Assembly: GCA_036843405.1 (NCBI GenBank) | Contig: DAITSJ010000014.1 | Location: 1-64,000, forward strand | DNA length: 64,000 nt | From: DGNJ01 sp002388905 | Lineage (GTDB): Bacteria > Pseudomonadota > Gammaproteobacteria > Pseudomonadales > Porticoccaceae | Reading direction: 5' to 3' | In this document: positions 45,576 through 55,041 of the stretch, piece by piece | Layout of the letters: each line of letters begins with the position of its first letter | How positions within the stretch are numbered: the stretch's first letter is position 1 | Notes under the pieces: model-generated | Databases searched by the model: none | What the model saw: the letters and a program-made list of their open reading frames with translations, nothing else | What the model was told of the DNA's origin: nothing | Made by a program: the position numbers and the translations under genes

Positions 45576-45617
45576 GAAACCTTGGACGAATCTGACCAGT
45601 CCGGAGTATAGATTCAG

Positions 45618-47186
45618 ATGGACGATGACACCCCGAAAAATCAGCTCACTATGCAATCGCTTATCGCCGAGCTGGGCCGTCGCCAGGCCCGGGCCCGGGA
45701 GATGGGCGGCGTCGATGGCTTGAAGCGGCACCGGGAATCCGGTCGTCTGCCGGTGCGCGAGCGGATCTCTCTGCTGCTTGACAATGATGAATCCTGGTTT
45801 GAAATCGGTGCTCTGGGCCTGCCCGAGCTGCGCACCAGCAGGCATGTGCCTGGCGATGCGGTGGTGACCGGGTTTGGTAAGGTCGATGGACGCAGAGTCG
45901 GAGTGATCGGTATTGATTCGAGTGTCGTAGCGGGAACCACGGCGCCCACCAGTATGCGCAAGCAGGGCCGCTTGATCGAGCATGCGCAAAAGCACGGCTT
46001 TCCGCTCGTTATGCTTTGCGATGCCGATGGCGGCCGCATTCCCGACGTGATGGGGTGGCGTTTCAGTCATCTGCCCCTGGATTTTAAATCCTTTCTCAAG
46101 CCCACGGATGGCGGCCCATTGATTCCACGGGCCGCGGCGGTACTGGGCCCGTCCTACGGCGATTCAGCCCTCCATGCCTCCACCGCCCATTTTGTCGTTA
46201 TGGTGAAAAACGCCTCCCTGGCGCTGGTGGGGCCTTCAGTGATCGAGTCCGCTACCGGAGAACAGTTGACTGATGCGGAACTGGGAGGTGCCGACCAGGC
46301 ACTGGCCATCGGCAACGCCCATATGGCGGTGGCTGGCGAAGACGATGCCATGGACGCCATTGCCGCGTTCCTGTCCTATTTTCCCGCCAATGCCGGTTTG
46401 CCCGCCCCGGCGGCGCCGTCCCGCAACCCTGCTGTATCTCCCGAGGAGTTGGAAAACATCGTGCCCCTGGGGGCGAAGGCGGGTTACGACATGTACCGGG
46501 TTATCGAAGCCATTGCCGACGAAGCCAGTGTTTTCCCCTGGGCCGATGACTGGGGTCCCGCCCTGTTGACCTGCTTTGCCCGCATCGAGGGAAATCCCGT
46601 GGGTATCGTCGCCAATCAGCCCATGGTGCTGGCCGGGGCGCTGGATGCCCACGCCCTGACCAAGGAACACGATTTTGTCGACCTCTGTGACAGTTTCAAT
46701 ATTCCCATCGTCTTTCTTCACGATGTTCCCGGCCTGATGGTGGGTACCGAAGCGGAGAAAACCGGCATTCTCAAGGCCTATGAAAAACTGGCCCTGCGAA
46801 TTTCCGAGGCGGCCGTGCCCAAGGTAGGGGTGGTTCTGCGCAAGGCCTATGGGGGTGGCCACTTTGCCATGGGAGGCAGACCTACCCATCCGGATTTTCT
46901 TTTTGCATGGCCTTCCGCCGAGATGGGTTTTATGGCGCCGGAGACCGGAGTCCAGACAGTCTACCGCCGGCGCCTTGAGAAGGTAGCGAAAGAGCAGGGG
47001 GACGAGGCGGCTGAAAAGCTGGCGGCCGAGTTGTTCGACGAGTGGGTGACTGAATCCGAGCCCTGGGAGGCGGCGGCTCACCTGGCCCTGGACGATGTCA
47101 TCGCACCGGCCGACACCCGGCGCGTGATCGCCGCAAGCCTCGACATTGCCTGGGGTGAGCATCCGGTGAGAGTGGCCAGGCGGTAA
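45618..47186 (+). CDS. Acyl-CoA carboxylase, carboxyltransferase (beta) subunit
   Basis: A 522-residue carboxyltransferase with the N- and C-terminal crotonase-like halves. Visible are the N-terminal RLPVRERISLLLDNDESWFEIG, the middle SATGEQLTDAELGGAD that binds acyl-CoA, and the later VFLHDVPGLMVGTEAEKTG with GGHFAMGG of the carboxybiotin half. It transfers CO2 from biotin to an acyl-CoA. The TGEQ...ELGGAD pattern is nearer to the methylcrotonyl/geranyl type than to classic propionyl-CoA carboxylase, but the central LGPSYGDSALHAS stretch differs from both, so the substrate is open. It is followed by the biotin carboxylase gene. Confidence 0.9.
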   Translation: MDDDTPKNQLTMQSLIAELGRRQARAREMGGVDGLKRHRESGRLPVRERISLLLDNDESWFEIGALGLPELRTSRHVPGDAVVTGFGKVDGRRVGVIGIDSSVVAGTTAPTSMRKQGRLIEHAQKHGFPLVMLCDADGGRIPDVMGWRFSHLPLDFKSFLKPTDGGPLIPRAAAVLGPSYGDSALHASTAHFVVMVKNASLALVGPSVIESATGEQLTDAELGGADQALAIGNAHMAVAGEDDAMDAIAAFLSYFPANAGLPAPAAPSRNPAVSPEELENIVPLGAKAGYDMYRVIEAIADEASVFPWADDWGPALLTCFARIEGNPVGIVANQPMVLAGALDAHALTKEHDFVDLCDSFNIPIVFLHDVPGLMVGTEAEKTGILKAYEKLALRISEAAVPKVGVVLRKAYGGGHFAMGGRPTHPDFLFAWPSAEMGFMAPETGVQTVYRRRLEKVAKEQGDEAAEKLAAELFDEWVTESEPWEAAAHLALDDVIAPADTRRVIAASLDIAWGEHPVRVARR

Positions 47187-47228
47187 GTCTGCCATGGTGT
47201 CAATGACCAAGAAAGAAAGGAGCAGACC

Positions 47229-49025
47229 TTGCTGACGTCAGTGCTGGTTGCCAATCGCGGTGAGATCGCCGTGCGCCTGATTAGAGCCTGCAAGGGGCTG
47301 GGCATCCGCGCCGTGGCGGTCTACAGCGAAGCGGATGCCGGGGCTTTGCACGTGCGGCTTGCCGACGAAGCCTATCTGCTGGGCCCCGCGCCGGCGGCAC
47401 AGTCCTATCTGAATGTGGACAGAATCCTGGCCGTCTGTCGCGATGCCGGGGTCGAGGGCGTTCATCCCGGCTACGGCCTGCTGAGCGAAAATGCCGATTT
47501 CGCCGCCGCCGTTGTCGGTGCCGGTCTCGTCTTTGTCGGCCCCGAGCCCGACACGATCGCCCGGATGGGGGATAAGGTGGTTGCGAGAGAAGCCGCTAAA
47601 TCCTGCGAAATTCCTCTACTGCCGGGATCCGACGGTCCGGTCGATTCCTTGCCGGCTGCGGAACGAGTTGCCGAAGAAATCGGGTATCCGCTGGTGGTCA
47701 AGGCCTGTTTTGGCGGTGGCGGACGCGGGATGCGTGTTGTTCGCGAGGCCCGGCAACTCAGAGAGGCGCTCGAACAGGCGGAGCGTGAGTCGAGCGCGGC
47801 ATTCGGCCGCGGCGAAGTCTACCTGGAGCGCTACGTGCCACAGGCGAGACACGTGGAAGTGCAGGTTCTCGCTGACGGCCAGGGGGGAGTAATCCATCTG
47901 GGAGATCGGGACTGTTCGGTTCAGCGCCGACACCAGAAGCTGGTGGAGGAGGCGCCGGCCCCGGCACTTCCCGAGGGCGTCCGCCGCAGTCTGCGCGAGG
48001 CGGCCGTGCGTCTCGCCAGAAGTGTCGGGTATCGAAGCGCCGGTACTGTCGAGTTTCTCGTCGATAGCCGGGAGAATCACTATTATTTTCTGGAAATGAA
48101 TACCCGGCTTCAGGTGGAACACGGTGTTACGGAGCTGGTGACCGGGGTCGACCTGGTGGAATGGCAGCTGAAAATCGCTGCGGGAGAAGTTCTCGATTTC
48201 GATCAGGATCGGGTGACCATTCGCGGTCACGCTATCCAGGCCCGTATCGGTGCCGAGGACCCCTGGGAGGGTTTCCGGCCCTGTCCAGGACGTATCGGCG
48301 CCTTGAAACTGCCGCTGGGTCCCTGGTTGAGGCTCGATTTCGGCGTTGAGGGCGGCGACGATATTCCCGCCTTCTACGATGCCATGTTCGGCAAAATACA
48401 GGCCTGGGGGCAAAACCGTGAAGCAGCGCGACAACGGCTGGTTTCTGCCCTCCATGACTTCGAGGCGCCCGGCGTTCAATCCACGGCGCCTTATCTCCGT
48501 CACGTTCTGGAACAGAGCGATTTTATCGAGGTCAGGCACCATACCGGCTCGGTGGAAAGCAGCTGGCAACCCGAGGATATTGAGCGGCCGGTGATGGTCA
48601 GTGACGCGCCGCCCATGCCTACCGGGAAACCGGAGGATTCGATATCGGAACGCCGGGTCAGTCTGAGTACGTCCCGCGGGACGCTCGATATCGCTGTCTA
48701 CGGGCGCATTGGCCATAGCCGTGCCAGCGAGGCGGCGACAGGCGCGCCTGCGGCCAAAAGGCAGAGCGATCCGGAGCGCCAGGCCGAGCCTGTGGCACCC
48801 ATGGATTCTACCGTGGTTAAAGTTCCCGTCGCGGCCGGCGATCGGGTTTCAAAGGGGGACACGCTGGTGATCCTGGAAGCCATGAAAATGGAACTGCAGA
48901 TCACGGCACCGTGGGACAGTGTGGTCGAAGATGTCCTGGTTGAGGTGGGGCAGACAGCCAGGCGGGGGGCACGGCTGGTTTCTCTCTCCGGCAAGGAGGG
49001 CAACGAGGTTAAACCTGGCAGTTAG
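47229..49025 (+). CDS. Acyl-CoA carboxylase, biotin carboxylase + biotin carrier (alpha) subunit
   Basis: A 598-residue fused subunit: the biotin carboxylase with its ATP-grasp domain (VKACFGGGGRGMRVV, about residues 158-172; EMNTRLQVEHGVTE near residue 292), then a short linker and the biotin carrier domain with the biotinylation site EAMKM, Lys about 553. This is shorter than typical geranyl-CoA or methylcrotonyl-CoA carboxylase alpha chains (about 650-670), because the region between the two domains is short. The start is TTG at 47229, placed by AAAGGAG seven bases upstream. It makes carboxybiotin for the beta subunit. Confidence 0.92.
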   Translation: MLTSVLVANRGEIAVRLIRACKGLGIRAVAVYSEADAGALHVRLADEAYLLGPAPAAQSYLNVDRILAVCRDAGVEGVHPGYGLLSENADFAAAVVGAGLVFVGPEPDTIARMGDKVVAREAAKSCEIPLLPGSDGPVDSLPAAERVAEEIGYPLVVKACFGGGGRGMRVVREARQLREALEQAERESSAAFGRGEVYLERYVPQARHVEVQVLADGQGGVIHLGDRDCSVQRRHQKLVEEAPAPALPEGVRRSLREAAVRLARSVGYRSAGTVEFLVDSRENHYYFLEMNTRLQVEHGVTELVTGVDLVEWQLKIAAGEVLDFDQDRVTIRGHAIQARIGAEDPWEGFRPCPGRIGALKLPLGPWLRLDFGVEGGDDIPAFYDAMFGKIQAWGQNREAARQRLVSALHDFEAPGVQSTAPYLRHVLEQSDFIEVRHHTGSVESSWQPEDIERPVMVSDAPPMPTGKPEDSISERRVSLSTSRGTLDIAVYGRIGHSRASEAATGAPAAKRQSDPERQAEPVAPMDSTVVKVPVAAGDRVSKGDTLVILEAMKMELQITAPWDSVVEDVLVEVGQTARRGARLVSLSGKEGNEVKPGS

Positions 49026-49063
49026 TGTAAACGGGTCCCGGCATAATCGAATGGGGGTAGAGT

Positions 49064-49768
49064 ATGGCAGCATCAAAAGGAGCGGCTCTTGTCACCGGCA
49101 GTGCCGGCGAATTGGGAACTGCGATCATCAAATCATTGAAAGGGCAGGGTTATGAGGTGGCGGGCCTCGACCTGCGAGAGTCCCCGGAGCTGGAGGCTGA
49201 CCGCAATTACCGCTGCGATCTTGCCGATATTGACCAGGTCGCCGGAGTCCTTCAGAAAATAGAAACCGATATGGGCGGGATCGATGTCCTTGTCAACAAT
49301 GCCGCCTACTATCAGCACACCCCTTTTTTCGAACTCAGTGTCGAACAGATCCACAAGACATTGTCGGTCAATGTTACCGCTCTCGTATTTCTGTGTCAGC
49401 GCGTGGCAAAGCGGATGATCGATGACGGGAAGGCCGGCGTCATCGTCAACATGGCCTCGATCGCGGGCCGTAACGGCAGCTCCCAGGCCGACTACGGCGC
49501 CTCCAAGGCCGCGGTAATCAATCTCACCGCAACGTTGGGACGGGTTCTCGGTGGCCAGGGTATCCGCATTAATGCCGTGGCTCCCGCCCTGATCGCCACC
49601 GGCATGGGCACTCGCCTCGGCCCCGGTGTCAGGGAGCGCTTCCTGGAAATGACGCCGTTGAAACGGGCCGCGGAGCCGGAAGAAATCGCCCAGGTGGTCG
49701 CTTTCCTGGTGAGCAACGGGGCAAGTTATGTTAACGGTACGACCATCGATGTCCATGGCGGCCTTTGA
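49064..49768 (+). CDS. SDR-family oxidoreductase
   Basis: A 234-residue short-chain dehydrogenase. The nucleotide motif TGSAGELG is near the N terminus, NNAA at about residue 78, the catalytic Ser in MASIAGRNGSS and the pair Y-G-A-S-K. The typical end VNGTTIDVHGG is present. It probably acts on the hydroxyacyl-CoA or ketone made by the hydratase. GGGGG lies before the ATG. It follows the carboxylase by 38 nt and is likely co-transcribed. Confidence 0.9.
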   Translation: MAASKGAALVTGSAGELGTAIIKSLKGQGYEVAGLDLRESPELEADRNYRCDLADIDQVAGVLQKIETDMGGIDVLVNNAAYYQHTPFFELSVEQIHKTLSVNVTALVFLCQRVAKRMIDDGKAGVIVNMASIAGRNGSSQADYGASKAAVINLTATLGRVLGGQGIRINAVAPALIATGMGTRLGPGVRERFLEMTPLKRAAEPEEIAQVVAFLVSNGASYVNGTTIDVHGGL

Positions 49769-49830
49769 GGCGGTCGTGGATACAGGGCTTGAGTCACAAC
49801 ACCGTGCCAACCCGGCAAGGTGGCCCTCGC

Positions 49831-51180
49831 ATGGGTGATTCCATGGCAGCAGCGCCGCCGGTTTCCCGGCCCGTTCTGCAGGACAATGGCTACGCCTGGT
49901 GCGTCCTTGCGTTTTTGACCCTGGCCTACACCCTGGCTTTTATCGACCGCCAGTTGCTCAACCTGCTGGTGGACCCCATCAAGCAGGACCTGTTGCTATC
50001 GGATACCCGGATCAGCCTGCTCCAGGGGTTGGCCTTTATGGCCACCTATATCGCCTTCGGGCCCCTGTTCGGACGCTGGGCCGATATGGGCAACAGGCGC
50101 AATATTCTGGTGTTTGGCGTCACTCTCTGGAGCACTTTTACCCTGCTGTGCGGCATGGCCAGCAGTTTCTGGGGGCTCTTTCTCGCCCGCGCCGGTGTCG
50201 GTGCCGCCGAGGCCTGCCTGGCGCCGGCGGCCTGGTCATTGCTGTCGGATTACTTCAGCCGCGAGCGCCTGCCCCGGGCCATGAGCCTTTTTCTGGTGGC
50301 TCCCTACCTGGGCGGCGGCCTGGCCCTGATTACCGGTGGGGCGGTCATTGGCACCCTGGCGGGTCTGGACGGGTTGCCTGCCTGGCTGGCGGCTTTTACG
50401 CCCTGGCAGCTGACCTTTATCGTGGTCGGCATGCCCGGTATCCTTCTCGGCCTGTCCATGTTCGTTATCCGTGAACCCGCCCGCTCCAAAGCCGGGGGCG
50501 CGGGTGTGGATGACCGCGCATATACCCTTCGTGAGGTACTGGCCTTTCTTGTGGCCAGGCGGGATTTTTATGCGCGCTTTTATGTGGGAGTTTCCCTGCT
50601 GGTTATTATCCTCTATGCCCTGCCTGCCTGGATGCCCGCCTTTTTGATGCGGCATCATGGTGCCGATGCCGCCACGGTGGGTTACCACTACGGCATCCTG
50701 GTTGTGGTGATGGGGTCGGTGGGGGTGCTCTCCGGTCCCTTTTTCGGGCGCTGGTTGATGTCCCGTGGCCACGGGGATGCCCAGGTGCGGGCCGCCGCCA
50801 TTGCCTGCCTCGGGGTTATCCCCTTCTGTGCCGCGCTTCCGCTTGTGCCCAGTTACCAATGGGCGCTGGTGATGGCCGCCGGGGCCACCTTCTTTTACAG
50901 CCTGCCCCAGGCCATGTGTGCCTCCGCCCTGCAGATGGTCACCCCCAACCGCATGCGCGGGGTCGCCGTGTCACTCTATGTCTTCGCCATTTCGGTCTTT
51001 GGCCTCGGCCTGGCCCCGACGGCAGTGGCGCTGGTCACGGACCTGGGATTTCGTGATACCGCTCGGGTCGGGGAGTCGCTTGCGATTGTCTGTGTCCTTT
51101 GCGCCGCTACCGGTGCCTGGCTGTTGTTCACGGCACTGCCCCGTTACCGAGAGGCCCTGGTCCGGGAAGAGGCTTTTTAG
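49831..51180 (+). CDS. MFS transporter
   Basis: A 449-residue major-facilitator protein with twelve segments. The conserved loop motif is GRWADMGNRRN (about residue 85), and FIDRQLLNLLVDPIKQDLLLSD is like that of the spinster/anion-cation-symporter group. It is different in sequence from the transporter at 35991. The ATG at 49831 has AAGGTGG seven bases upstream; an in-frame TTG at 49765 overlaps the SDR gene and is unlikely. It may carry an organic anion of the pathway. Confidence 0.87.
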   Translation: MGDSMAAAPPVSRPVLQDNGYAWCVLAFLTLAYTLAFIDRQLLNLLVDPIKQDLLLSDTRISLLQGLAFMATYIAFGPLFGRWADMGNRRNILVFGVTLWSTFTLLCGMASSFWGLFLARAGVGAAEACLAPAAWSLLSDYFSRERLPRAMSLFLVAPYLGGGLALITGGAVIGTLAGLDGLPAWLAAFTPWQLTFIVVGMPGILLGLSMFVIREPARSKAGGAGVDDRAYTLREVLAFLVARRDFYARFYVGVSLLVIILYALPAWMPAFLMRHHGADAATVGYHYGILVVVMGSVGVLSGPFFGRWLMSRGHGDAQVRAAAIACLGVIPFCAALPLVPSYQWALVMAAGATFFYSLPQAMCASALQMVTPNRMRGVAVSLYVFAISVFGLGLAPTAVALVTDLGFRDTARVGESLAIVCVLCAATGAWLLFTALPRYREALVREEAF

Positions 51181-51244
51181 GCGCTGTTTTTATAAACCGA
51201 TATACAGCCCCGGTCAGGTGGGGCTGGAAAATCAGGAGGGTATG

Positions 51245-52468
51245 ATGACCGAAACAACCAGCAAAGCGCAGCCGAGCATCGTGGATTTCGCCGACAAGGA
51301 CATTTTCCCGTTTCTGGAGCAGTTGCGTTCACAGGGCTCCCCGGTATGGGATGAAAAGGCTCAGGCCTGGCTGGTGCTCGACTATGACCAGTGTGTGGAG
51401 GCGGAAGCCACGGAAGAGGTGTTCGGCAATGTCTATATGAATGCCGACCCGATCCTGGAACGGTTAAAGGGCGGCAAGGCCAATATCACCTTCAGCCAGG
51501 GGGCTGAACACGCCCGCTTGCGCAAATTTCACCTGGCCCTGCTGGCGGCGCCGCCCGTGGAATCCTACCGGGTAAATCACGTGCGCCCCATCATCGATTT
51601 TGCCCTGGATCGTATTGTCGATCGTGGTCGTGCCGACCTGATGCAGGATCTGGCCGCCCAGATTGTTCCCCGGGTGATCTGTTCCCTGATGGGAATTCCC
51701 TGGGAAGACGATGCCAAAGTGGCGCGTATCCTCGAGTTGAATGACGCCATACTCCGTTTTGTCGGTGCCAACTATCAGGGCGACGACTTACGGGAAAAAG
51801 CCCTGGCCGCCTCCGGTGAGCTCAACCAGATGCTATTGCCGTATATTCGTGAACGCCGCGAAAATCCAACGGAGGATTTTATCAGCCGGGTATGGCTGGA
51901 GGCGCCTACCGAATACGGCGATGATCTTACCGAAGCGGACGCCGTCGCCATCTGCCGGGAACTCTATTTTGCGGCCAGCGATACCACGATCCACGGTACC
52001 GCCAATGCCCTTTATCTGCTATTGACCGATCCGGCCATTCGCGAGCGGGTCCACGCAGATCGGGGCAAGGCCCTGAAAAGCCTGGTTGAAGAGGGGCTTC
52101 GACTCTACAACGTGGTCCAGTTGCGGCACCGGCTGGCGAGGATGGATACGCAACTCGGCGGTCAAACCATCAGGCAGGGGGAGATGATCCTGCTGGTACA
52201 TGCCGCGGCCAATCGCGATCCTGCCCACTACGAGTGTCCTGCCCACGCCGATCTCGACCGAAAAATGGCCGCAGATCATCTGGCGTTTGGCCGCGGGCCC
52301 CGATCCTGTGTCGGCGCCCAGTTGGCCAGGGTCGAGATGCGGGAAATCCTGGGGTCGGTACTGGATCGGTTGCCCAACGTGCGTCTCGACCCCGACGCCG
52401 AACCGCCCCGTTTTTCGGGGTTCTATATCCGCTCCCATCAGCCGCTGAATGTTGTCTGGGATAGCTGA
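51245..52468 (+). CDS. Cytochrome P450
   Basis: A 407-residue soluble P450 with the I-helix AASDTT (about residue 240), the K-helix E-G-L-R (about residue 283) and the haem loop FGRGPRSCVG with C355. It resembles the P450 at 37539 along its length (C-terminal LDPDAEPPRF and PLNVV). Two ATGs lie at 51242 and 51245; AGGAGGG at 51234-51240 is 4 nt from the second, which I prefer. No electron-carrier gene is near. The pair may act on the same backbone at different positions. Confidence 0.93.
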   Translation: MTETTSKAQPSIVDFADKDIFPFLEQLRSQGSPVWDEKAQAWLVLDYDQCVEAEATEEVFGNVYMNADPILERLKGGKANITFSQGAEHARLRKFHLALLAAPPVESYRVNHVRPIIDFALDRIVDRGRADLMQDLAAQIVPRVICSLMGIPWEDDAKVARILELNDAILRFVGANYQGDDLREKALAASGELNQMLLPYIRERRENPTEDFISRVWLEAPTEYGDDLTEADAVAICRELYFAASDTTIHGTANALYLLLTDPAIRERVHADRGKALKSLVEEGLRLYNVVQLRHRLARMDTQLGGQTIRQGEMILLVHAAANRDPAHYECPAHADLDRKMAADHLAFGRGPRSCVGAQLARVEMREILGSVLDRLPNVRLDPDAEPPRFSGFYIRSHQPLNVVWDS

Positions 52469-52570
52469 AAAGCAAAAACCATCAGTCGGTGGGCCGCCGT
52501 GGTTCGGCGCATCCAGGCGAGAAGTGGTGTGCGTGTTGCTGATATTGCAGGCAAATCTGGGAATGCGGCT

Positions 52571-54220
52571 ATGTGGATCAACGTAACGACAATCGGTGAC
52601 CTGGTGGACCGCCAGGCGGAAGTCAACGGGGATACAGCCCTGGTAATGCCGGGCGTCAGGCTGACCTATCCGCAGCTGTCCGCGGCCAGCGACCGCTTTG
52701 CCGCCGGTCTCGCGGGTCTCGGGGTCGAGCGCGGCGACAAAGTCGGGATTCTGATGCCTGCCGGTCTCGACTACGTGTTGGCGCTTTTCGGCGCGGCCAA
52801 GATAGGCGCTGTGGCGGTGCCCATTAACGGGCGATTCAAGCGCCACGAGGCGGGCTATGTCATCGGGCATGCCGATCTGAAGGTGATGCTTACCGGGGCC
52901 GATCCGCATGGCATGGATTATCCGGCCCTGGTGAGCGAGATCATTTCTCCCGATGGCAAAGGCTCGGGCGGCGATGAGTCGGAACTCGTCTCGACCCTGT
53001 CCCATGTCGTTTGCCTTACCGGCCGTGTTGACGGATTCCTGTCACGGGCGGACTTTGAAGCAGCGGGCGAAGCCGTGTCTTTTGATGAAATCAAGACCCG
53101 GCAGAAACGTGTCCGGGTCAGGGACATCGCGCTTTTGATGTATACCTCCGGGACAACCGCCCTGCCCAAGGGGTGCCTGTTGACCCATGAGGCTTTGACG
53201 CGCCAGGGAGAGAAAGTGGCGAAGACCCGTTTTTTCCTGACTCGGGGAGAAGGGTTCTGGGATCCCCTGCCGCTCTTTCATTGTGGCGGTATTGTGCCCA
53301 TGCTGGGTTGCTTTTCGGTGGGTGCGAAGTATTGCCACGCCGGGCATTTCGATGCCGGGCAGGCCATCCGCACAATCGAGAAAGAGCGTTGCACGGTCCT
53401 CTATCCATCCTTTGAAGCAATCTGGTTGCCGGTTCTGGAACATCCCGATTTCGGTAAGGCCGACTTCAGCCATGTCCGTCTGATCCAGAATATTGCCACT
53501 CCCGAGCGCATGGCCCAGTTTGAGGAGCGTATGCCCTGGGCCAAACAGGTTACATCCTACGGTTCGACCGAATGTGCGACCAACCTGACCATGGGGCTGC
53601 CGGACGAACCCTTCGAAGTTAGGGCAAAAACCCTGGGCAAGCCGGTGGAGGGGATGGAAGTGAAGATTACTGATCCCGAAACCGGTGAGAAGCTCGGTCC
53701 GGGCGTGATGGGGGAGCTCTGTTTTCGTGGTTATTCCTGCTTCGAGGGTTACTACAAAGACACGGCGCAGACTGCCGCTGCCTTCGACAGCGATGGCTTT
53801 TTTCATTCGGGTGACCGGGCGAGTATCGACCAGGGTGGCAATCTCGTCTTCGGCGGACGCCTCAAGGATATGCTCAAGGTTGGCGGTGAGAATGTCGCCG
53901 CCATCGAGGTGGAGGACTTTCTGATACGGCATCCGGCTGTGAAGGTGGCTCAGGTGGTTGGCGTGCGGGATGAGCGCTATGGCGAAGTTCCGGCTGCTTT
54001 TGTCGAACTCAGGGAGGGTGCGACGGTCTCCGGGGCGGCGCTTGTCGAATTCTGTATGGGCGCCATTGCCACCTACAAAGTGCCCCGCTATGTTCGCTTC
54101 GTGACAGAATGGCCCATGTCCGGGACCAAGGTCAAAAAATTCGAACTGCGCGACTCGCTTACCGGTGAACTGGACGCAAAAGGGATTCGGGAGGCGCCCC
54201 GGCCCGGATCGAAAAAGTAG
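52571..54220 (+). CDS. AMP-dependent acyl-CoA synthetase/ligase
   Basis: A 549-residue adenylating enzyme. The AMP-binding loop is MYTSGTTALPKG (about residue 190), with YGSTECATNLTMG later, GDRASIDQGGNLVFGGRLKD and KVGGENVAAIEVEDF in the hinge. A C-terminal Lys in the KVKKFELRD end is in the place of the catalytic lysine. It activates a carboxylic acid to its CoA thioester, the entry step of the pathway. The ATG at 52571 has GGGA eight bases upstream; an upstream GTG at 52499 adds 24 residues. It is closely related to the partial ligase at 63134. Confidence 0.92.
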   Translation: MWINVTTIGDLVDRQAEVNGDTALVMPGVRLTYPQLSAASDRFAAGLAGLGVERGDKVGILMPAGLDYVLALFGAAKIGAVAVPINGRFKRHEAGYVIGHADLKVMLTGADPHGMDYPALVSEIISPDGKGSGGDESELVSTLSHVVCLTGRVDGFLSRADFEAAGEAVSFDEIKTRQKRVRVRDIALLMYTSGTTALPKGCLLTHEALTRQGEKVAKTRFFLTRGEGFWDPLPLFHCGGIVPMLGCFSVGAKYCHAGHFDAGQAIRTIEKERCTVLYPSFEAIWLPVLEHPDFGKADFSHVRLIQNIATPERMAQFEERMPWAKQVTSYGSTECATNLTMGLPDEPFEVRAKTLGKPVEGMEVKITDPETGEKLGPGVMGELCFRGYSCFEGYYKDTAQTAAAFDSDGFFHSGDRASIDQGGNLVFGGRLKDMLKVGGENVAAIEVEDFLIRHPAVKVAQVVGVRDERYGEVPAAFVELREGATVSGAALVEFCMGAIATYKVPRYVRFVTEWPMSGTKVKKFELRDSLTGELDAKGIREAPRPGSKK

Positions 54221-54223
54221 TTT

Positions 54224-54976
54224 CTAATGGATAAAGCGGTCATTGCCAGACTGGGTTTCAAGCCAATCATCGTCTTCCATAGTGAGTTTTTCGGGGTCAC
54301 CCGAAAAATCCCGGCGACTGTTATTGACAGGATTTGCCTGGTCGAATCGTTCCGGTTGGAGAACGTAGCAGCCTCCCATATGAGAGGGACTGCCGCTCCA
54401 GGCCTCACTGGACCGGCCTTTCGAGATAAAGATACCCCGCCGCAGGACGGTGGCCTGTTCTATTCGTTCGTCGCTGAGCGTTGCGGCGTATAGAAATTTT
54501 CTGAAACCGCCGCGCAGGTCGACACCGCTGAACTCATCATCGGAGATGATTCGGTCTGTCGAAAATTGCCAGTCGAGCACCTTCTTGCCATTCATCCACA
54601 AAACAGCAGGGCGGGGATCGCCGTCCTCGGGATCGTCGACCCTGATATCGTAGGTTTTCCAGCTCTTTTCCTGAAAGGCGGTAGCTGCCGTCAGGCAGGC
54701 GAGGTCCAGCTGGTGGGTGCATTGTTGCAGGCGATCGGTGTAGTTGGTGAGTGTCAAAACAGAAGCGTCCAGCGGTTGGCCAACCAATACCTGCAGTTGT
54801 TCGCCTGCCGCCGGGCAGAGACTGAAGGGATAACGGATTGGCTCACACGCTGTATCGACAATGAATTTGCCGTCGTGTCGCAGGGCGACGCGGAAATGAT
54901 GGAAGTCGTCTTCCAGTGTCCCGCGAACCTCGCCGGACCCCGCAACGATGCGGATACGGCGTCTCAGTGCGCCCAT
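54224..54976 (-). CDS. DUF2889-domain protein of unknown function
   Basis: A 250-residue protein. The N-terminal half (about 8-110) has features of the DUF2889 family: RRRIRIVAG...RGTLEDDFHHFRV, YPFSLCPAAGEQLQVLVGQPL and the CTHQLDLACLTA block with a Cys-Thr-His pair. The C-terminal part is variable, with a WMNGKKVLDWQF strand region. No signal or membrane segment. DUF2889 genes recur next to CoA-dependent aromatic or steroid catabolic genes, so a pathway-linked role is inferred but no reaction is known. Its stop lies 3 nt from the stop of the convergent acyl-CoA synthetase, with no terminator between. A promoter with the CTATC site precedes it. Confidence 0.75.
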   Translation of the reverse strand: MGALRRRIRIVAGSGEVRGTLEDDFHHFRVALRHDGKFIVDTACEPIRYPFSLCPAAGEQLQVLVGQPLDASVLTLTNYTDRLQQCTHQLDLACLTAATAFQEKSWKTYDIRVDDPEDGDPRPAVLWMNGKKVLDWQFSTDRIISDDEFSGVDLRGGFRKFLYAATLSDERIEQATVLRRGIFISKGRSSEAWSGSPSHMGGCYVLQPERFDQANPVNNSRRDFSGDPEKLTMEDDDWLETQSGNDRFIH

Positions 54977-55041
54977 GGTGCTTTGCCCGGTTGCTGTACT
55001 GTCATGGGTTGAGCCGTCTCGAAATAAAGCCTGACCTTAGC

